Positions 40,204 through 50,487 of a stretch of 64,000 bases of DNA are shown piece by piece. The translations under genes and the position numbers were made by a program. The notes below the pieces were generated by a model. It had not been told where the DNA came from. It ran no database searches and was given only the letters and a program-made list of their open reading frames with translations. The stretch's first letter is position 1, and the number at the start of each line of letters is the position of its first letter. Source of the stretch: Coemansia sp. RSA 1804 (taxonomy: Eukaryota > Kickxellomycota > Kickxellomycetes > Kickxellales > Kickxellaceae); assembly GCA_027578815.1 (NCBI GenBank), contig JANBTH010000002.1, forward strand, positions 62,001-126,000. The letters are read 5' to 3'.

Positions 40204-42063
40204 ATGTATTTGCGTTTCAAACCATTAGCTACAGGCCTTCAGCAACGGTGGTGTGTCAGACCAGCACCAACAGCAGCATTAGCAGCAACGCAGCACCAGC
40301 ACTACCAGCTACACACGGTTACCAATAACACGAGCCCAGCAATGGATATGAGACGACGGATCAACAACAAGGGCAGCGCGTACAGCACGACAAGCAAGGG
40401 CGACTCGGGCGGCGAGAACAAGAAGAGCGAAAAGTCCGCAGCAGCAGCAGCAGCAGCAGCAGCTGGTGGTGGAAGTGCGGAGGAGAAGTTGTCTGTAGCC
40501 TCGAACAAGACGGCAGCGTCATCGGGCAACAAGCGCTCGCTTACGTTTGCAATAGGCGGGGTTCTTACGCTGATTGGCGTAACGGGGTACGCGTTTCTGC
40601 GAAGCCCAAAGAGCGGCACCGAGACCACTGCCACGCCCAGCAGCACCGTTACTGGCTCAGGGCTGCAACCAACTGCCTCGCAAACCCCGCTAGAGTCGGT
40701 GGCGGTGAAGCGCAGCGATGCGCGTCGGAAGCTGGATGGGTTGACGCGCGAGCAGAGGCGGGAGGAGGCCAGGCGGCTGGGGATGCTTACGGAGGACGAG
40801 GTGGGTGCGATTCTGACGGCCAAGGAGACATCGTGGGGGCTGCGGGGCGCAAAGGGATTGAGGCTGCGAGTGGATGCAAACCAGGTGGCTTCGAACGATC
40901 CGATTGAGGACTATTTGATGTGGAAGCCGCTGGAGACGCATGATCCAGAGCAACAGACTGCGCGCTACATGTTTGGTGTCTTTGATGGTCACGCCGGGTA
41001 CCTGTGCGCTGAGCAGATAGCGGCGCGGATTGGGCCAATGGTGGAATCGGCGCTCGAGATCATCAAGCAGATGCCTTCTTCTCCTACAACAGAGTCCAAG
41101 GACAGCGCAACGGCGGCCGTAGTCAAGCCCGGGAGCAGCAATAGCACAAAGCTGCAGTCGACAATTGGACAGCTGCGACGCGAGGCCGGGCTTGACTGGG
41201 ACCGCACGTCGCTTGCGCTGACGGCATCGTTTATCAACATGGACTACGAGCTCGTGGAGGGAGCGCTTGCACAGTACCGCAAACTGCAGGATGCGTCAAA
41301 GCTCGACGAGCTGCTTGGGCCGGCGGTGTCGGGCAGCTGCGGACTGGTTGCGGTGGTTGATGCCGAGAACAACGAGGTGGTTGTTGCCAACACCGGCGAC
41401 AGCAGGGCGCTTCTGGGCGTGCGGCTGAAGAGCGGGCGGTGGAAGGCTGTGCGGCTGAGCGAGGACCAGACCGGAAGCAGCGCGACTGAGCTTGCGCGCA
41501 TGAAGCGCGAGCATCCGGGCGAGGAGCACACTGTGGTATCCAGAGGCCGAGTGCTGGGCGGTCTGATGCCGTCGCGCGCCTTTGGCGACTGCCGGTACAA
41601 GTGGCCGCTTGAGGTGCAGCAGGACTTGTTCCCGATCCTGCGCTCGCGCGGCCACCGGTACGCCTCCACGCCATCCAACTTTGCCACGCCGCCCTACGTC
41701 ACGGCAAAGCCGGTGATTGTCAGGCACCAGCTGAACGAGAACGACAAGTTCATTGTTATTGCGTCGGATGGGCTTTACGACCAGCTGTCGGACGCTGAGG
41801 TGGTTGACTCTGTTGCGCAGTGGTACGAGGCGAACGGCACCATTGCGATTGCTGAGGATTCGGCCACAACTACACACGACAAGAACGCTGCCACGCATCT
41901 GATCCGCACCGCCCTGTCTACCGACCGTCTTGGCCGCAGAAGCGACTCTGTCATCCGCAAACTCCTGGCCATTCCGCCTCCCCACTCGCGCAGCTTCCGC
42001 GACGACATCTCGGTGACCATTGTTACGCTAGACCGCGAGACAAGCAAGGAGGCAGCAAAGTAA
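40204..42063 (+). CDS. Mitochondrial PP2C-type phosphatase (PTC5/PDP-like)
   Basis: PP2C (PPM) Ser/Thr phosphatase, 619 aa. Metal-binding motifs are seen: FDGHAGY at 260-266, GSCGLVAVVDAENNEVVVANTGDSRA, ASDGLYD with D522, and RDDIS with D600/D601. The large insert between motifs, ARMKREHPGEE and GGLMPSRAFGD, match the pyruvate-dehydrogenase-phosphatase/PTC5 group. The N-terminus is basic (MYLRFKPLATGLQQRW) and one helix at about 113-127 (LTFAIGGVLTLIGVTGYAFL) precedes the catalytic domain. This fits a mitochondrial, membrane-anchored enzyme facing the intermembrane space, as for Ptc5. A polyAla run coded by GCA repeats lies near residue 80. Confidence 0.88.
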   Translation: MYLRFKPLATGLQQRWCVRPAPTAALAATQHQHYQLHTVTNNTSPAMDMRRRINNKGSAYSTTSKGDSGGENKKSEKSAAAAAAAAAGGGSAEEKLSVASNKTAASSGNKRSLTFAIGGVLTLIGVTGYAFLRSPKSGTETTATPSSTVTGSGLQPTASQTPLESVAVKRSDARRKLDGLTREQRREEARRLGMLTEDEVGAILTAKETSWGLRGAKGLRLRVDANQVASNDPIEDYLMWKPLETHDPEQQTARYMFGVFDGHAGYLCAEQIAARIGPMVESALEIIKQMPSSPTTESKDSATAAVVKPGSSNSTKLQSTIGQLRREAGLDWDRTSLALTASFINMDYELVEGALAQYRKLQDASKLDELLGPAVSGSCGLVAVVDAENNEVVVANTGDSRALLGVRLKSGRWKAVRLSEDQTGSSATELARMKREHPGEEHTVVSRGRVLGGLMPSRAFGDCRYKWPLEVQQDLFPILRSRGHRYASTPSNFATPPYVTAKPVIVRHQLNENDKFIVIASDGLYDQLSDAEVVDSVAQWYEANGTIAIAEDSATTTHDKNAATHLIRTALSTDRLGRRSDSVIRKLLAIPPPHSRSFRDDISVTIVTLDRETSKEAAK

Positions 42064-42358
42064 AGAAGAGCTTTTTGCTTGTGGTTTGTCTGTGCGTTTT
42101 TTCAACCGATCTGATCTGATCTGATCTGTCTGGCATATGGTGTTCTGGATCTTCTTTCCGGATGAGGGGGATAAAGATAAGAAACGGATGATGATGACGC
42201 TGCTTATTCAAGACCAAAATGTGCAAGAGAAGACACCAACATGTCCCACGCTCCGTTTGCTTTCCTATTTATCTTTATCTTTACTAGCATACAATAAATT
42301 CTATTATTCTTTCCCCCTTTCACTCTCCATTCAGAAAGCAGGCGCGAAATAGACAGGG
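42064..42358. other. Intergenic region with (CTGAT)n repeat
   Basis: Between the PP2C gene and the SDR gene, which run in the same direction. A short pentanucleotide repeat (about 42108-42129) is present. No ORF. Confidence 0.4.
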
Positions 42359-43129
42359 ATGTTTGCAAGACTGCAGGGCAAAACGGTGCTGATAACAGGC
42401 GCCAGCTCGGGGATCGGCGAGGCGTGCGCGCACAAGTTCGCAGAATGTGGATCGAACCTTGTGCTGACAGCCCGGCGGCAACCAAGGCTGGAGCAGGTGA
42501 AGACAGCGATTGCGGCGCGGTGGCCCAACGTCCGGGTGGATACGGCGGAGCTTGACGTGCGCGACGAGACGGCGGTGAAGCGGTGCGTTGCGGAGATTCC
42601 GCGCATCGATGTGCTGGTCAATAACGCGGGACTGGCCGTGGGCACCGATCCTGTGGAGCTTGTTCGAACCGAGGACATGGATGCGATGATCGACACCAAC
42701 GTCAAGGGTCTTCTTTACGTGACGCGCGCGGTGCTCGCGAACATGAAGAACCATGGGGAGGCGGCGCATGTGATCATGATCGGATCGATTGCCAGTCTGA
42801 CGGGGTATCCGAATGGAAGCGTGTACTGCGCGACGAAGAGCGCAGTGCATGCGATCACCGAGTCCCTGCGTGCCGAGACCATCTCTACGCCCGTGCGCGT
42901 GACGGAGATCAGACCCGGGATGGTGGAGACCGAGTTCTCGGTTGTCAGAAACTACGGCGACACCCAGAAGGCTGCCAACGTGTACCGCGGCGTCGAGCCC
43001 ATGGTTGCCGAGGACGTGGCCGATGCCGCTGTGTTTGCTGCGTCGCGCCATCCAAGATGCGTGCTGGCTGATGTTGTGATGCTGGCTGGCGGCCAGGCCT
43101 CGGCCACGCTTGTCCACCGCAACGAGTGA
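42359..43129 (+). CDS. Short-chain dehydrogenase (YMR226C/YdfG-like)
   Basis: A classical SDR of 256 aa. The cofactor motif TGASSGIG is at 13-20, NNAG at 88-91, and the catalytic residues are S143, Y156 and K160 (YCATK). An Arg pair follows the second strand (TARR, 37-40), which favours NADP(H). The order and the ending resemble NADP-dependent 3-hydroxy acid/serine dehydrogenases such as yeast YMR226C. The physiological substrate is unknown. After the TGA-TAA double stop, the same frame is open again for about 25 codons with a Gly-rich, charged sequence ending at TAG near 43219. Confidence 0.88.
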   Translation: MFARLQGKTVLITGASSGIGEACAHKFAECGSNLVLTARRQPRLEQVKTAIAARWPNVRVDTAELDVRDETAVKRCVAEIPRIDVLVNNAGLAVGTDPVELVRTEDMDAMIDTNVKGLLYVTRAVLANMKNHGEAAHVIMIGSIASLTGYPNGSVYCATKSAVHAITESLRAETISTPVRVTEIRPGMVETEFSVVRNYGDTQKAANVYRGVEPMVAEDVADAAVFAASRHPRCVLADVVMLAGGQASATLVHRNE

Positions 43130-43660
43130 TAATGGCAACACTCCCGATCGCAGGGAAGCAAGGTTGCTGGTGGTGGTGGCGGTCGTGAGGATTTCTTTGC
43201 CAAGAAACTAAATGTTTAGATGCCTTCATTTCCTGTCCTACAGTGTGGAGGACGTTGGTTATTACGGTAATAATAGATTGTCTTCCTCCTCCGCGTTTGA
43301 TGTTGCTAGCGTTGCCGCATTTGTGGTGTTCAGTGGAACAAGTGCAAGAATCAGCAGCAGAAAGTGGTCAAGAAAAAACCCAGCAACAGCAGTCTTTTGC
43401 AATTGCTGCCTGGTTGGCTGGCACAGCATGGAGGGAAAGATAAAATGCCAAGAAATCATCCCCCGGCTAAAAGCTTTATAAGCTTGGAGATCCAAACTAT
43501 TATTCCACACATTTTTCCCGCCCGTTTTTCAGACCACCAGTTCTCTATACCCTAAGGACACATCCAACATTCCACATATCCAAATATCACATTTGCAGCG
43601 CACAAACACCAACGCTAGACAAGAACAGATAATTAACACACCCACACCCCTTGTTTCTAC
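43130..43660. other. Intergenic region between SDR and unknown membrane protein gene
   Basis: Contains the in-frame extension noted for the SDR (to about 43219). An ORF starting at 43212 and a minus-strand ORF at 43262-43510 overlap each other and have no motif. The right part is C-rich and A-rich leader DNA. Confidence 0.35.
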
Positions 43661-44494
43661 ATGGTGCACGGAATGGGCCGCTTCTACCACCACTACGCCC
43701 ACCACCACTGCGGGCGCAACGCCAAGGGCAAGATCATTCTTCTCGGCGTAACGCTGTGGCTGACATCCACGGTGATTGCCGGCATCCGCAGGTCAACCGG
43801 ATGGACCCACAACGCGCACCCACCAGCTCCAGCTCCAGCTCCAGCTCCAGCTCCAGATTCTCTTCCTCCAGCATCGTCATCGTCTGCTGAAGACAAGGCG
43901 ATGCAGACCCGCGCAGTCGAGCAGCTCAGCAGCTCCCGGGACGCAGCCGAGGCGCAGCTCTCGCCGCTGGAGGCAGAGTACGTCGGAGCAGCGCCCGACG
44001 CCTTCACTCGCGAGCAGCGAGTGCGGTGGGTCGAGGCCAGGCGGCTGAGCTTCGACCAGCACTGGCAGCAGCTGCGGCAGGCGGTGCAGCACGGCGCAAT
44101 GGATCCGCACTGGGGCCCGCACGCCCATGCTCACCCTGGCGGAGGCAGAGGAATCGTGCGCTGGTATCTGGGCGTGGGCGAGCGCACCTTCGACTGGCTG
44201 GCCCGCAAAGTTGCTGCGTCGCGCAGGTTCCACTGGGAAGATCCTGCCGTCAGCCATGCGGAGCTTGCCGCCCGAGAGCATTTCCAGCATCAGCACCAAT
44301 ACCACGGCTACGCATACGCCCACAGATACGCCTACGACGGAGCCGGCCATGCGCCCTATCGCAATCACTACAGCAGCGCCGGGCCCTGCCATTGCGCCCT
44401 CCACAACGACTACAGCCAGCGCAGCCTCCATCCGCAAGCGCCAAATGCCCCAGGAACGGCAGCGGACAATAATGCTGCTGCTGCACAAGAGTGA
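43661..44494 (+). CDS. Unknown His-rich single-pass membrane protein (277 aa)
   Basis: I do not recognise the family. The N-terminus is His-rich (MVHGMGRFYHHYAHHHCGRN). One membrane helix follows at about 24-42 (KIILLGVTLWLTSTVIAGI), then a Pro-Ala linker coded by a CCAGCT hexamer repeat. Next is a soluble region with conserved-looking Trp/Arg (RWVEARRLSFDQHWQQLR; RWYLGVGERTFDWLARK) and a second His/Tyr-rich part. The helix near the N-terminus could act as an uncleaved anchor, perhaps mitochondrial or ER. The ATG at 43661 is the first. GC-rich coding supports a real gene. Confidence 0.65.
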   Translation: MVHGMGRFYHHYAHHHCGRNAKGKIILLGVTLWLTSTVIAGIRRSTGWTHNAHPPAPAPAPAPAPDSLPPASSSSAEDKAMQTRAVEQLSSSRDAAEAQLSPLEAEYVGAAPDAFTREQRVRWVEARRLSFDQHWQQLRQAVQHGAMDPHWGPHAHAHPGGGRGIVRWYLGVGERTFDWLARKVAASRRFHWEDPAVSHAELAAREHFQHQHQYHGYAYAHRYAYDGAGHAPYRNHYSSAGPCHCALHNDYSQRSLHPQAPNAPGTAADNNAAAAQE

Positions 44495-44740
44495 TTAAAC
44501 GCACAAGCTAACGTGACTCCCCGTCACCCACTCCTCTCATTATTCCTTTCTTTCCATTTTGTTTCTTCCAAATTACCAGTCGCAATTAAGCATGCAGAGC
44601 AAACGTCACCGACATGCGCCAGCAGAGGGGAGGGGCCATTGTTTGCAAAACAGAAAAGAACAATCGAAGCAAAGTCAAAGGCAAGGAAGGAGGAGCGAGC
44701 AGAGGAAAATGAAAGAACCGGCTTTTTTGGGTGACGGGAA

Positions 44741-45787
44741 CTAGTCGCGATAGAGCATGAAGCTGTTGACGTACTCGAGAATGCGCGGCGGAATGTCGCG
44801 CACGCTGCGTGTGCTGTCGCGCACCGCAACGCGAACGTCAGTGGAGCTGATGTGGCGGACACGCTTTGGCAGCCGCAGCTCGTAGATGAACGGAAGATAC
44901 GCCGCAATGTCTGCGCGCGCAAAGAAGGCATCCACGTCCTCGCTGGGAAACCCGGTTCGCCGCGAGAACGCGATGCGGCCGCCGGTGGCAAAGAACCGCG
45001 CAATCTCTCCCGCGTAATCGGCGTAGTATCTCGGATCAAAGAAGCGGATCAGTGCGTCCCACCCCATTGCAAAGTAGCTAAGCACCTCCAGCTCCTCGCC
45101 GCTGCAGCTGCCGCTCCACTCTGCGCGCACCACATCTCTGACAGCCGTGCATTTATCGACAAAAAGCGGCGTATTGACCATTCCAATCGCCATGTTGTGC
45201 AGCGCCGTTGCCTCAAAGTCTTCCTTATTCTTCCACATGTGCCATGTGTCGGCTGTTGTGTCCTGGGCCACCGTCGTTGCCAGCATGTCAACCATCCGCA
45301 TGCGCTGCGCAAGCGTCGCGCCCTCCAGCTTCTTGTCGGCGTTCTGCGACCCAAGAAGCAGCAGATACGCGTCGATTCCAAGCAGCCGTGGCGGCGTGTC
45401 ATCCGCCGCTGCATTGTGCTTCCCATACAGCGTTTCCGCCGTTGCCAGCTCCATCACGCCCAGGCACTCCATGTACGCAGCGTGGCAGTAGTGCGGCGGA
45501 TTGAATGAGCTGTCCATCACTCCCACTCGGATCGTTGTTTTCGTATCTACATCGCCGTCCTTCTGCGCCATTGGCCACGTCGGACACAGTCTGCGTGCTA
45601 TGCTTATCGTCGGCGCTGCATCCGCGCCAGTCTTTGTGCCAATGAACTCTTCCACAAACGTATCGTACTCGGGCGTGTCGCATTGAAGTGTGCTCATAAG
45701 GCTAATGCTCTTTTCCTGCTGCTCCTTATCCTTGGTGCTTGACGGAGGCCTGCTGCCTGCGTTGCTTGCTTTTACTGCGCTTGCCAT
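44741..45787 (-). CDS. NMNAT-like nucleotidyltransferase (POF1-like)
   Basis: Cytidylyltransferase-like fold, 348 aa from the ATG at 45787. The first motif, GVMDSSFNPPHYCHAAY (89-105), contains the HxxH pair H99/H102 of nicotinamide-mononucleotide adenylyltransferases. The second motif, HISSTDVR, near 315 contacts the ATP phosphates. Between them, FAMGWDALIRFFDPRYY matches the G-x-D strand. The pattern is closest to yeast Pof1, an NMNAT relative. NAD synthesis activity is therefore possible but not assured. An in-frame upstream extension begins only with GTG and is not used. Confidence 0.8.
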   Translation of the reverse strand: MASAVKASNAGSRPPSSTKDKEQQEKSISLMSTLQCDTPEYDTFVEEFIGTKTGADAAPTISIARRLCPTWPMAQKDGDVDTKTTIRVGVMDSSFNPPHYCHAAYMECLGVMELATAETLYGKHNAAADDTPPRLLGIDAYLLLLGSQNADKKLEGATLAQRMRMVDMLATTVAQDTTADTWHMWKNKEDFEATALHNMAIGMVNTPLFVDKCTAVRDVVRAEWSGSCSGEELEVLSYFAMGWDALIRFFDPRYYADYAGEIARFFATGGRIAFSRRTGFPSEDVDAFFARADIAAYLPFIYELRLPKRVRHISSTDVRVAVRDSTRSVRDIPPRILEYVNSFMLYRD

Positions 45788-46773
45788 CTGTGTGTGTATC
45801 GGTGCGTGTGCGTTACCCTTTTTAACGTTCAATAGAAAAGGAGGTGCCAATAAGGAATGATGATAACCTTGCACTGGCCAAACGACTGCTCTGTCCTGCT
45901 GTCGTTAACCCAACGCCGAAATGTATTTAACAAGAACAAAGTACAGTAGAATTCGGACTCCTAAACACTACTAGTGGTAAAAATTCCGACTATAACGCTG
46001 CCTCCAAAAACAAACCAAGAGAAAAAGGTTCCCAAATTGTGAATATGGAATAAAGATGAGGTGGAGGAGAAAGAAAAAGAAAAACAAGTACAGCGCCAAG
46101 TACAAAAAAAACAAAAAGAAATAGAGAATAAAGCGAGAATAGAAAAGCGCGTTGACAGAGGTTCTTTTTTAAAACCTGGGATGTTGTCCGTTTTTTCAAG
46201 GCAAGCGAAAGTAGAGGCACCGGGCCGATATGCTGACCACTGCTTCTTTGTCTTGGTCGCTGGTAGTATAAAGAGGCCACAGCCAAAAAAAAAAGGTATC
46301 AGATGTGGAAACACAAAAAAAGTCTGAAGATGCTCTTTCCTTCAACTGCTTTAACTTTCCTTCCCCAAAAAAATAAATAATAAAAAGATTAATTGATTGA
46401 TTGATCGATTGGTAGATGGATGGGATAGATGATTGCAGCAAATGCTAGTACTAACTATAGGCTATTTAAGAAGGATAGAGGAAATGACGATGATGACAAA
46501 CAAACAAGAACAGAAACAAACAGCAAATGTACTATTAAATATGACAAAAAGATATAAAGCTTCAACAAGGATAAATGTGTTTAATAGCTTGGTGGTTGTG
46601 GAAAAAAGAAATACGCTTCCCTTCTAGAATAAATCAATGTGTGTGAAAAAATTGAAGGAAAGAAAGAACGAAAAATAGAATAAAACGGGGAAATCTAAAG
46701 GGGATAAATAAATGGGATTTGCTGCCGGACATAGTTATATATAGACATTTCTTTGGTAGAGAGCATCATCACC

Positions 46774-46953
46774 ATGCTCTGCCCAAAAAAACCATTCGGC
46801 AGAATCCACAAAACGACAACCCCAGGAAAGTTGGAACTGAAAAACAGGCTCTATCCATTGCTCTGTGGTTGTGTTTCAGAAAGTGCTCCAGCAGAACAAG
46901 ACAACCAAACACAGGCAGCTCCTTTGCAGAAGAGAAAAAGTAGCCGGAAGTGA
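46774..46953 (+). CDS. Possible short basic protein (59 aa)
   Basis: ATG in a good context (ACCATGC), MLCPKKPFGRIHK..., ending KRKSSRK. A TATA-like box (tatatata) lies near 46735-46742, about 35 nt upstream. There is no homology that I recognise. It is weak and kept only because the interval is otherwise empty. Confidence 0.2.
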   Translation: MLCPKKPFGRIHKTTTPGKLELKNRLYPLLCGCVSESAPAEQDNQTQAAPLQKRKSSRK

Positions 46954-47008
46954 GAGGTGTATGGCTGATGACAGCCGTCAGCATTCCATGTGTGTGCAGC
47001 ACAAACAA

Positions 47009-47021
47009 CCCCCCCCCCCCC
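47009..47021. repeat. Poly-C tract (13 C)
   Basis: A single run of 13 cytosines, rare in this AT-rich intergenic DNA and prone to assembly length error. Confidence 0.8.
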
Positions 47022-48472
47022 GCCAATGCAGCATTGACTTTTTTCTCTTTTGCTTCCATTTCTAAGCAAGCTTCTGATCCTGAAAGTGCACAAGCCTCAT
47101 TTGCGCTACATTTTATTTTCAAAACCCCCTGCGTTCAGAGAGACATGCAGTTTGCGCCGCTTCATTTCTCACTCTCCCCCTCTTTTCACCTGCTTCAGTG
47201 CCAGATATTTCTTCATTCTGTTCAGTTTTTTTGCTGTTTGTTTGTTCGTTTGTTTTGGCACATTGCATTTAGAAGCTGATCGTCTCAACACGCTTCCAGT
47301 GGTCTGTTTGTTTGCCATTTCTCTTCCGAATGATCCACACGGTTAGTTATTTTTACCAGCCGCTTTCCTTCTACTGTGCTTGTCCTGTTGCAGAAGGGAA
47401 AGAGTCATAAAGACCGTCAGACTCCCTCTCCCTCTCTCTCACTAGTCCCTCTCTCCTTTATTTCCCTTCCACGTGTTTTTATGTTCAATTGAACATATTT
47501 TTGTCTGATTTGTCTTTTTTGTTCTCTTCAGAGTGGCAATGTCTTGTCTACGCAATGCAACCACCCACCACCATGCGTACACCTGCTTTTTTCTTTTTTA
47601 AAGCCCCTACTCTCTTACTCCTTGCGTTGTTATCATTATTTAAAGAAGGAAAACTTGCTATTTTGTAGGTCAGGTCCAGAGTCAACAAAAAAGTGTCATG
47701 TTGCATGGCTGTCTTTTTTATTTATTTAAAAACTCAACTGTTGTTCATTTATGCTTCATTTGTTGTTGAGCGCGTGTAAAAATGGAAATAAAGAAAATAA
47801 TACAGCAAGCTTTCACACTAGCATCAAAAACAACTAACCACTTGAATAACGAAAGACATTTAGTGAGTGCAAAATAAAGGCAGATACTTTATTTTGAAAA
47901 ACGCCATCCTCTTTCTCGGCCACTTTTTCTTCCATATACTGATAAAGTCATTGATTTCACCATCTTGGCTTGTGGTTAAATGAGAAGGTTTGTTGTTGTG
48001 CGGGCTTTTCATTTGGAAAATGTGAACATGTCCCGAGTCAGAAAAATAAATAAATTGATACGACAGTTCTGCCTCATAAAGGGTAATTTCGGGCATTTAT
48101 TTTTTTGCTCACAAGTAGCGGAGTTTCCATAGAGAAATGAGAGGGTTGTTTGTATGCTTGTTTGCTTGTTTTGCTCTCGGTTTCTACCTGTCTTCTTTTT
48201 CCTAACATTTCTTTTATCGGATGACGATTCGGCATATTTCAGAATCAAACACTGATCAGATCCTTCAGTGATTCGCATATACGCGTAGATTTTCTCCAAC
48301 ACGCAATACGATCGGAGTGACGCGTGCACAAATAAACAGAAAAAATAAAAAACATTTCACTTTCTCTCTTGATTCCCCAAATTTCTTTCTTCTTTTCTTT
48401 ATTATTCCTTTTATATTTTCAAACTTTATTCCACCATCCAAACACCTAACTAAAAAGGAGGAGTAACACAAT

Positions 48473-50158
48473 ATGGGCGATTCGAGGGTTCAATTCAGCG
48501 ATATATACCTGGCCACGGAGCCATACATCAAAAGCGTCGGGCAGGTGCGGATAGGCACCTCTGGAATCGGGTGGAAGGCAGCCGAGGGCGAGACAGAGGC
48601 ACTCAAGGGGCTGACAATTCCGAACCTAGTAGCGAGCTCGGGGGTGCTTGCGCTGCAACGTGATGACCTGCGTCGTCTTCAGTGGCAACGCGTTGCGCGC
48701 GGGTACGGGCTGCGCATCCACATGAAGAACGGTACGCTGCACAGGCTCGATGGATTCACAGCCGACGACTACGAGACGCTGAGGGACGCGGTTAAACAGT
48801 TGTTCCATGGGTTGACGCTCGAGACTCGTGACATCAGCATCAAGGGGTGGAATTGGGGAAAACCCGACTTTGAGGGCACGCATATGAGCTTCCGTGTGGA
48901 TAATCGTCCGATGTTTGACTTGCCGATGGCGTACGTGTCAAACACGAATCTGGCAAACAAGAACGAGGTTAGCGTGGAGTTCCAGGGCCCGCGCGGCAAG
49001 GGCGTCAAACGCAAGGGCGCGCCCGACGAGCTTGTGGAGATCCGCTTCTACGTGCCTGGAACAACAACAACGGCCTCGGGCGGCGCAGAAAAGAGTGACA
49101 ACGAGGGAAGCGAGCGCGGAGAGGAGAATGGCGAGAAGGCTGAGGGCGAGGAGGGGGAAGTCAGCGCGGCATCTGTGTTCCACGACACTATCAAGGAGCG
49201 CGCAGATCTGGGACAGGTCAGCGGAGACAGCATCGTGCAGTTTCCCGAGATCCTCTGCCTCACGCCGCGTGGCAGATACGGCATCGACATGTTTTCGAAC
49301 TTTCTGCGGCTCCGCGGCAAGACCTACGACTACAAGGTTCCGTACGAGAACATCCAGCGCATGTTCCTTGTGTCCAAGCCGGACGAGTTGCACATGATGT
49401 TTGTGGTTGGGCTGAATCCGCCGATCCGCCAGGGCCAGACGTGGTATCCGTATCTGGTGCTGCAGTTTGTGCGTGATGAGGAGATGGCCGTTGATCTTAA
49501 TCTTGACGCCGACGAGGATCCGCAGCGGCTCGAGGGCAAGCTGCGCTCGCATTACGATGAGCCGCTGTACCGCATAGTTGCCAATGTCTTCAAGGGTCTT
49601 ACCGATAAGCGGGTCACCGAGGGCGGCTCCTTTCGCGCGTACCACGGCGCACAGGGTATCAAGGCGTCGCTCAAGGCAAACGAGGGAACGCTGTATCCGC
49701 TGGACAAGGGTTTTCTGTTTGCGCCAAAGCCCACGCTCTACATCGCACACGCCGATATTGCCAGCATCGTGTTCTCGCGGGTGGGCGCCTCCAGCGCTAC
49801 CGGCAAGATGCGCACCTTTGATCTCAAGCTCAACATGCACGGGTCGCAGGACTACCAGTTTTCCAGCATCAACCGCGAGGAGCACGCCAGTCTGGAAGAC
49901 TATATGGAGGAGCACGGTATCAAGATGCTTAGCGAGCTGAGTGAGACCACTGCTGTGTCATACAAGGGCATGGATGCCGACTCCGATGGCGATGCCGGTG
50001 TTGCCAAGGTTGCGGGCGCATTCGATGCTGCTGGTCTGGGTGGCAGTGAGGACGAGTCGAGCGAGGATGAGGACTTTATTGCCGAAAGCGAGAGCGATGT
50101 TCCGGAGGAGTTTGACGACAAGTACGAATCCTCGGGCGGCAGCGATCAAGAGCAATAA
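48473..50158 (+). CDS. POB3: FACT complex subunit POB3 (SSRP1-like)
   Basis: FACT is the nucleosome chaperone that lets polymerases pass chromatin. The 561 aa protein has the N-terminal dimerisation domain (FSDIYLATEPYIKSVGQVRIGTSGIGWKA), the central tandem PH-like domains (LCLTPRGRYGIDMF; MFLVSKPDELHMMFVVGLNPPIRQGQTWYPYLVLQF; GLTDKRVTEGG) and an acidic Ser/Asp/Glu tail ending SGGSDQEQ. As in yeast Pob3 and unlike animal SSRP1 there is no HMG box. An acidic linker (about 200-230) interrupts the first PH region. The ATG at 48473 is the first. Confidence 0.95.
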   Translation: MGDSRVQFSDIYLATEPYIKSVGQVRIGTSGIGWKAAEGETEALKGLTIPNLVASSGVLALQRDDLRRLQWQRVARGYGLRIHMKNGTLHRLDGFTADDYETLRDAVKQLFHGLTLETRDISIKGWNWGKPDFEGTHMSFRVDNRPMFDLPMAYVSNTNLANKNEVSVEFQGPRGKGVKRKGAPDELVEIRFYVPGTTTTASGGAEKSDNEGSERGEENGEKAEGEEGEVSAASVFHDTIKERADLGQVSGDSIVQFPEILCLTPRGRYGIDMFSNFLRLRGKTYDYKVPYENIQRMFLVSKPDELHMMFVVGLNPPIRQGQTWYPYLVLQFVRDEEMAVDLNLDADEDPQRLEGKLRSHYDEPLYRIVANVFKGLTDKRVTEGGSFRAYHGAQGIKASLKANEGTLYPLDKGFLFAPKPTLYIAHADIASIVFSRVGASSATGKMRTFDLKLNMHGSQDYQFSSINREEHASLEDYMEEHGIKMLSELSETTAVSYKGMDADSDGDAGVAKVAGAFDAAGLGGSEDESSEDEDFIAESESDVPEEFDDKYESSGGSDQEQ

Positions 50159-50487
50159 AGGTCTTTTTGTTTTCTTTTAACTTTTTCCTTTTTTTTTACT
50201 CTGGCAATGGGATTGTGTGCCACCGGGGAGATGTAAAACGAAAGTTAAGTAAACATGGCAAGGGAAACCTGTGTCGTTCCTTTTTACTGTGTACTAAATC
50301 TAACTGATCGATCAACGTCGACACATGGGATACAAACCCATATGCTGCTTGATCGGACTATTTTTAAGAACATGTGTGTTGCGCCCATTGCACATACTTG
50401 TGTCTAGTAATACTGTGTATTGACTGATTCTTGTCTTTTACTCTTTTTTTGTTCCATTCAGTTCTTGTATTTTTTGTTTGCCTAAAT
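50159..50487. other. Intergenic region, POB3 to TRAPPC2L
   Basis: AT-rich. Nothing coding. It presumably holds the POB3 terminator and the TRAPPC2L promoter. Confidence 0.35.

Larger units (their letters stand above)
45788..48472. other. Long intergenic region (2.7 kb)
   Basis: Left half is A-rich or G/A-rich, with an ATTG microsatellite near 46390. The right half is T/C-rich. A GC-balanced part at about 46700-47130 includes a 59-codon ATG frame (46774-46953) and a run of 13 C at 47009-47021. No known gene or RNA was recognised. An undetected non-coding RNA is possible. Confidence 0.4.

Noticed and set aside
42655..42675. tRNA B-box-like GTTCGAACC
   Set aside because: It lies inside the SDR coding region and no cloverleaf can be formed around it.
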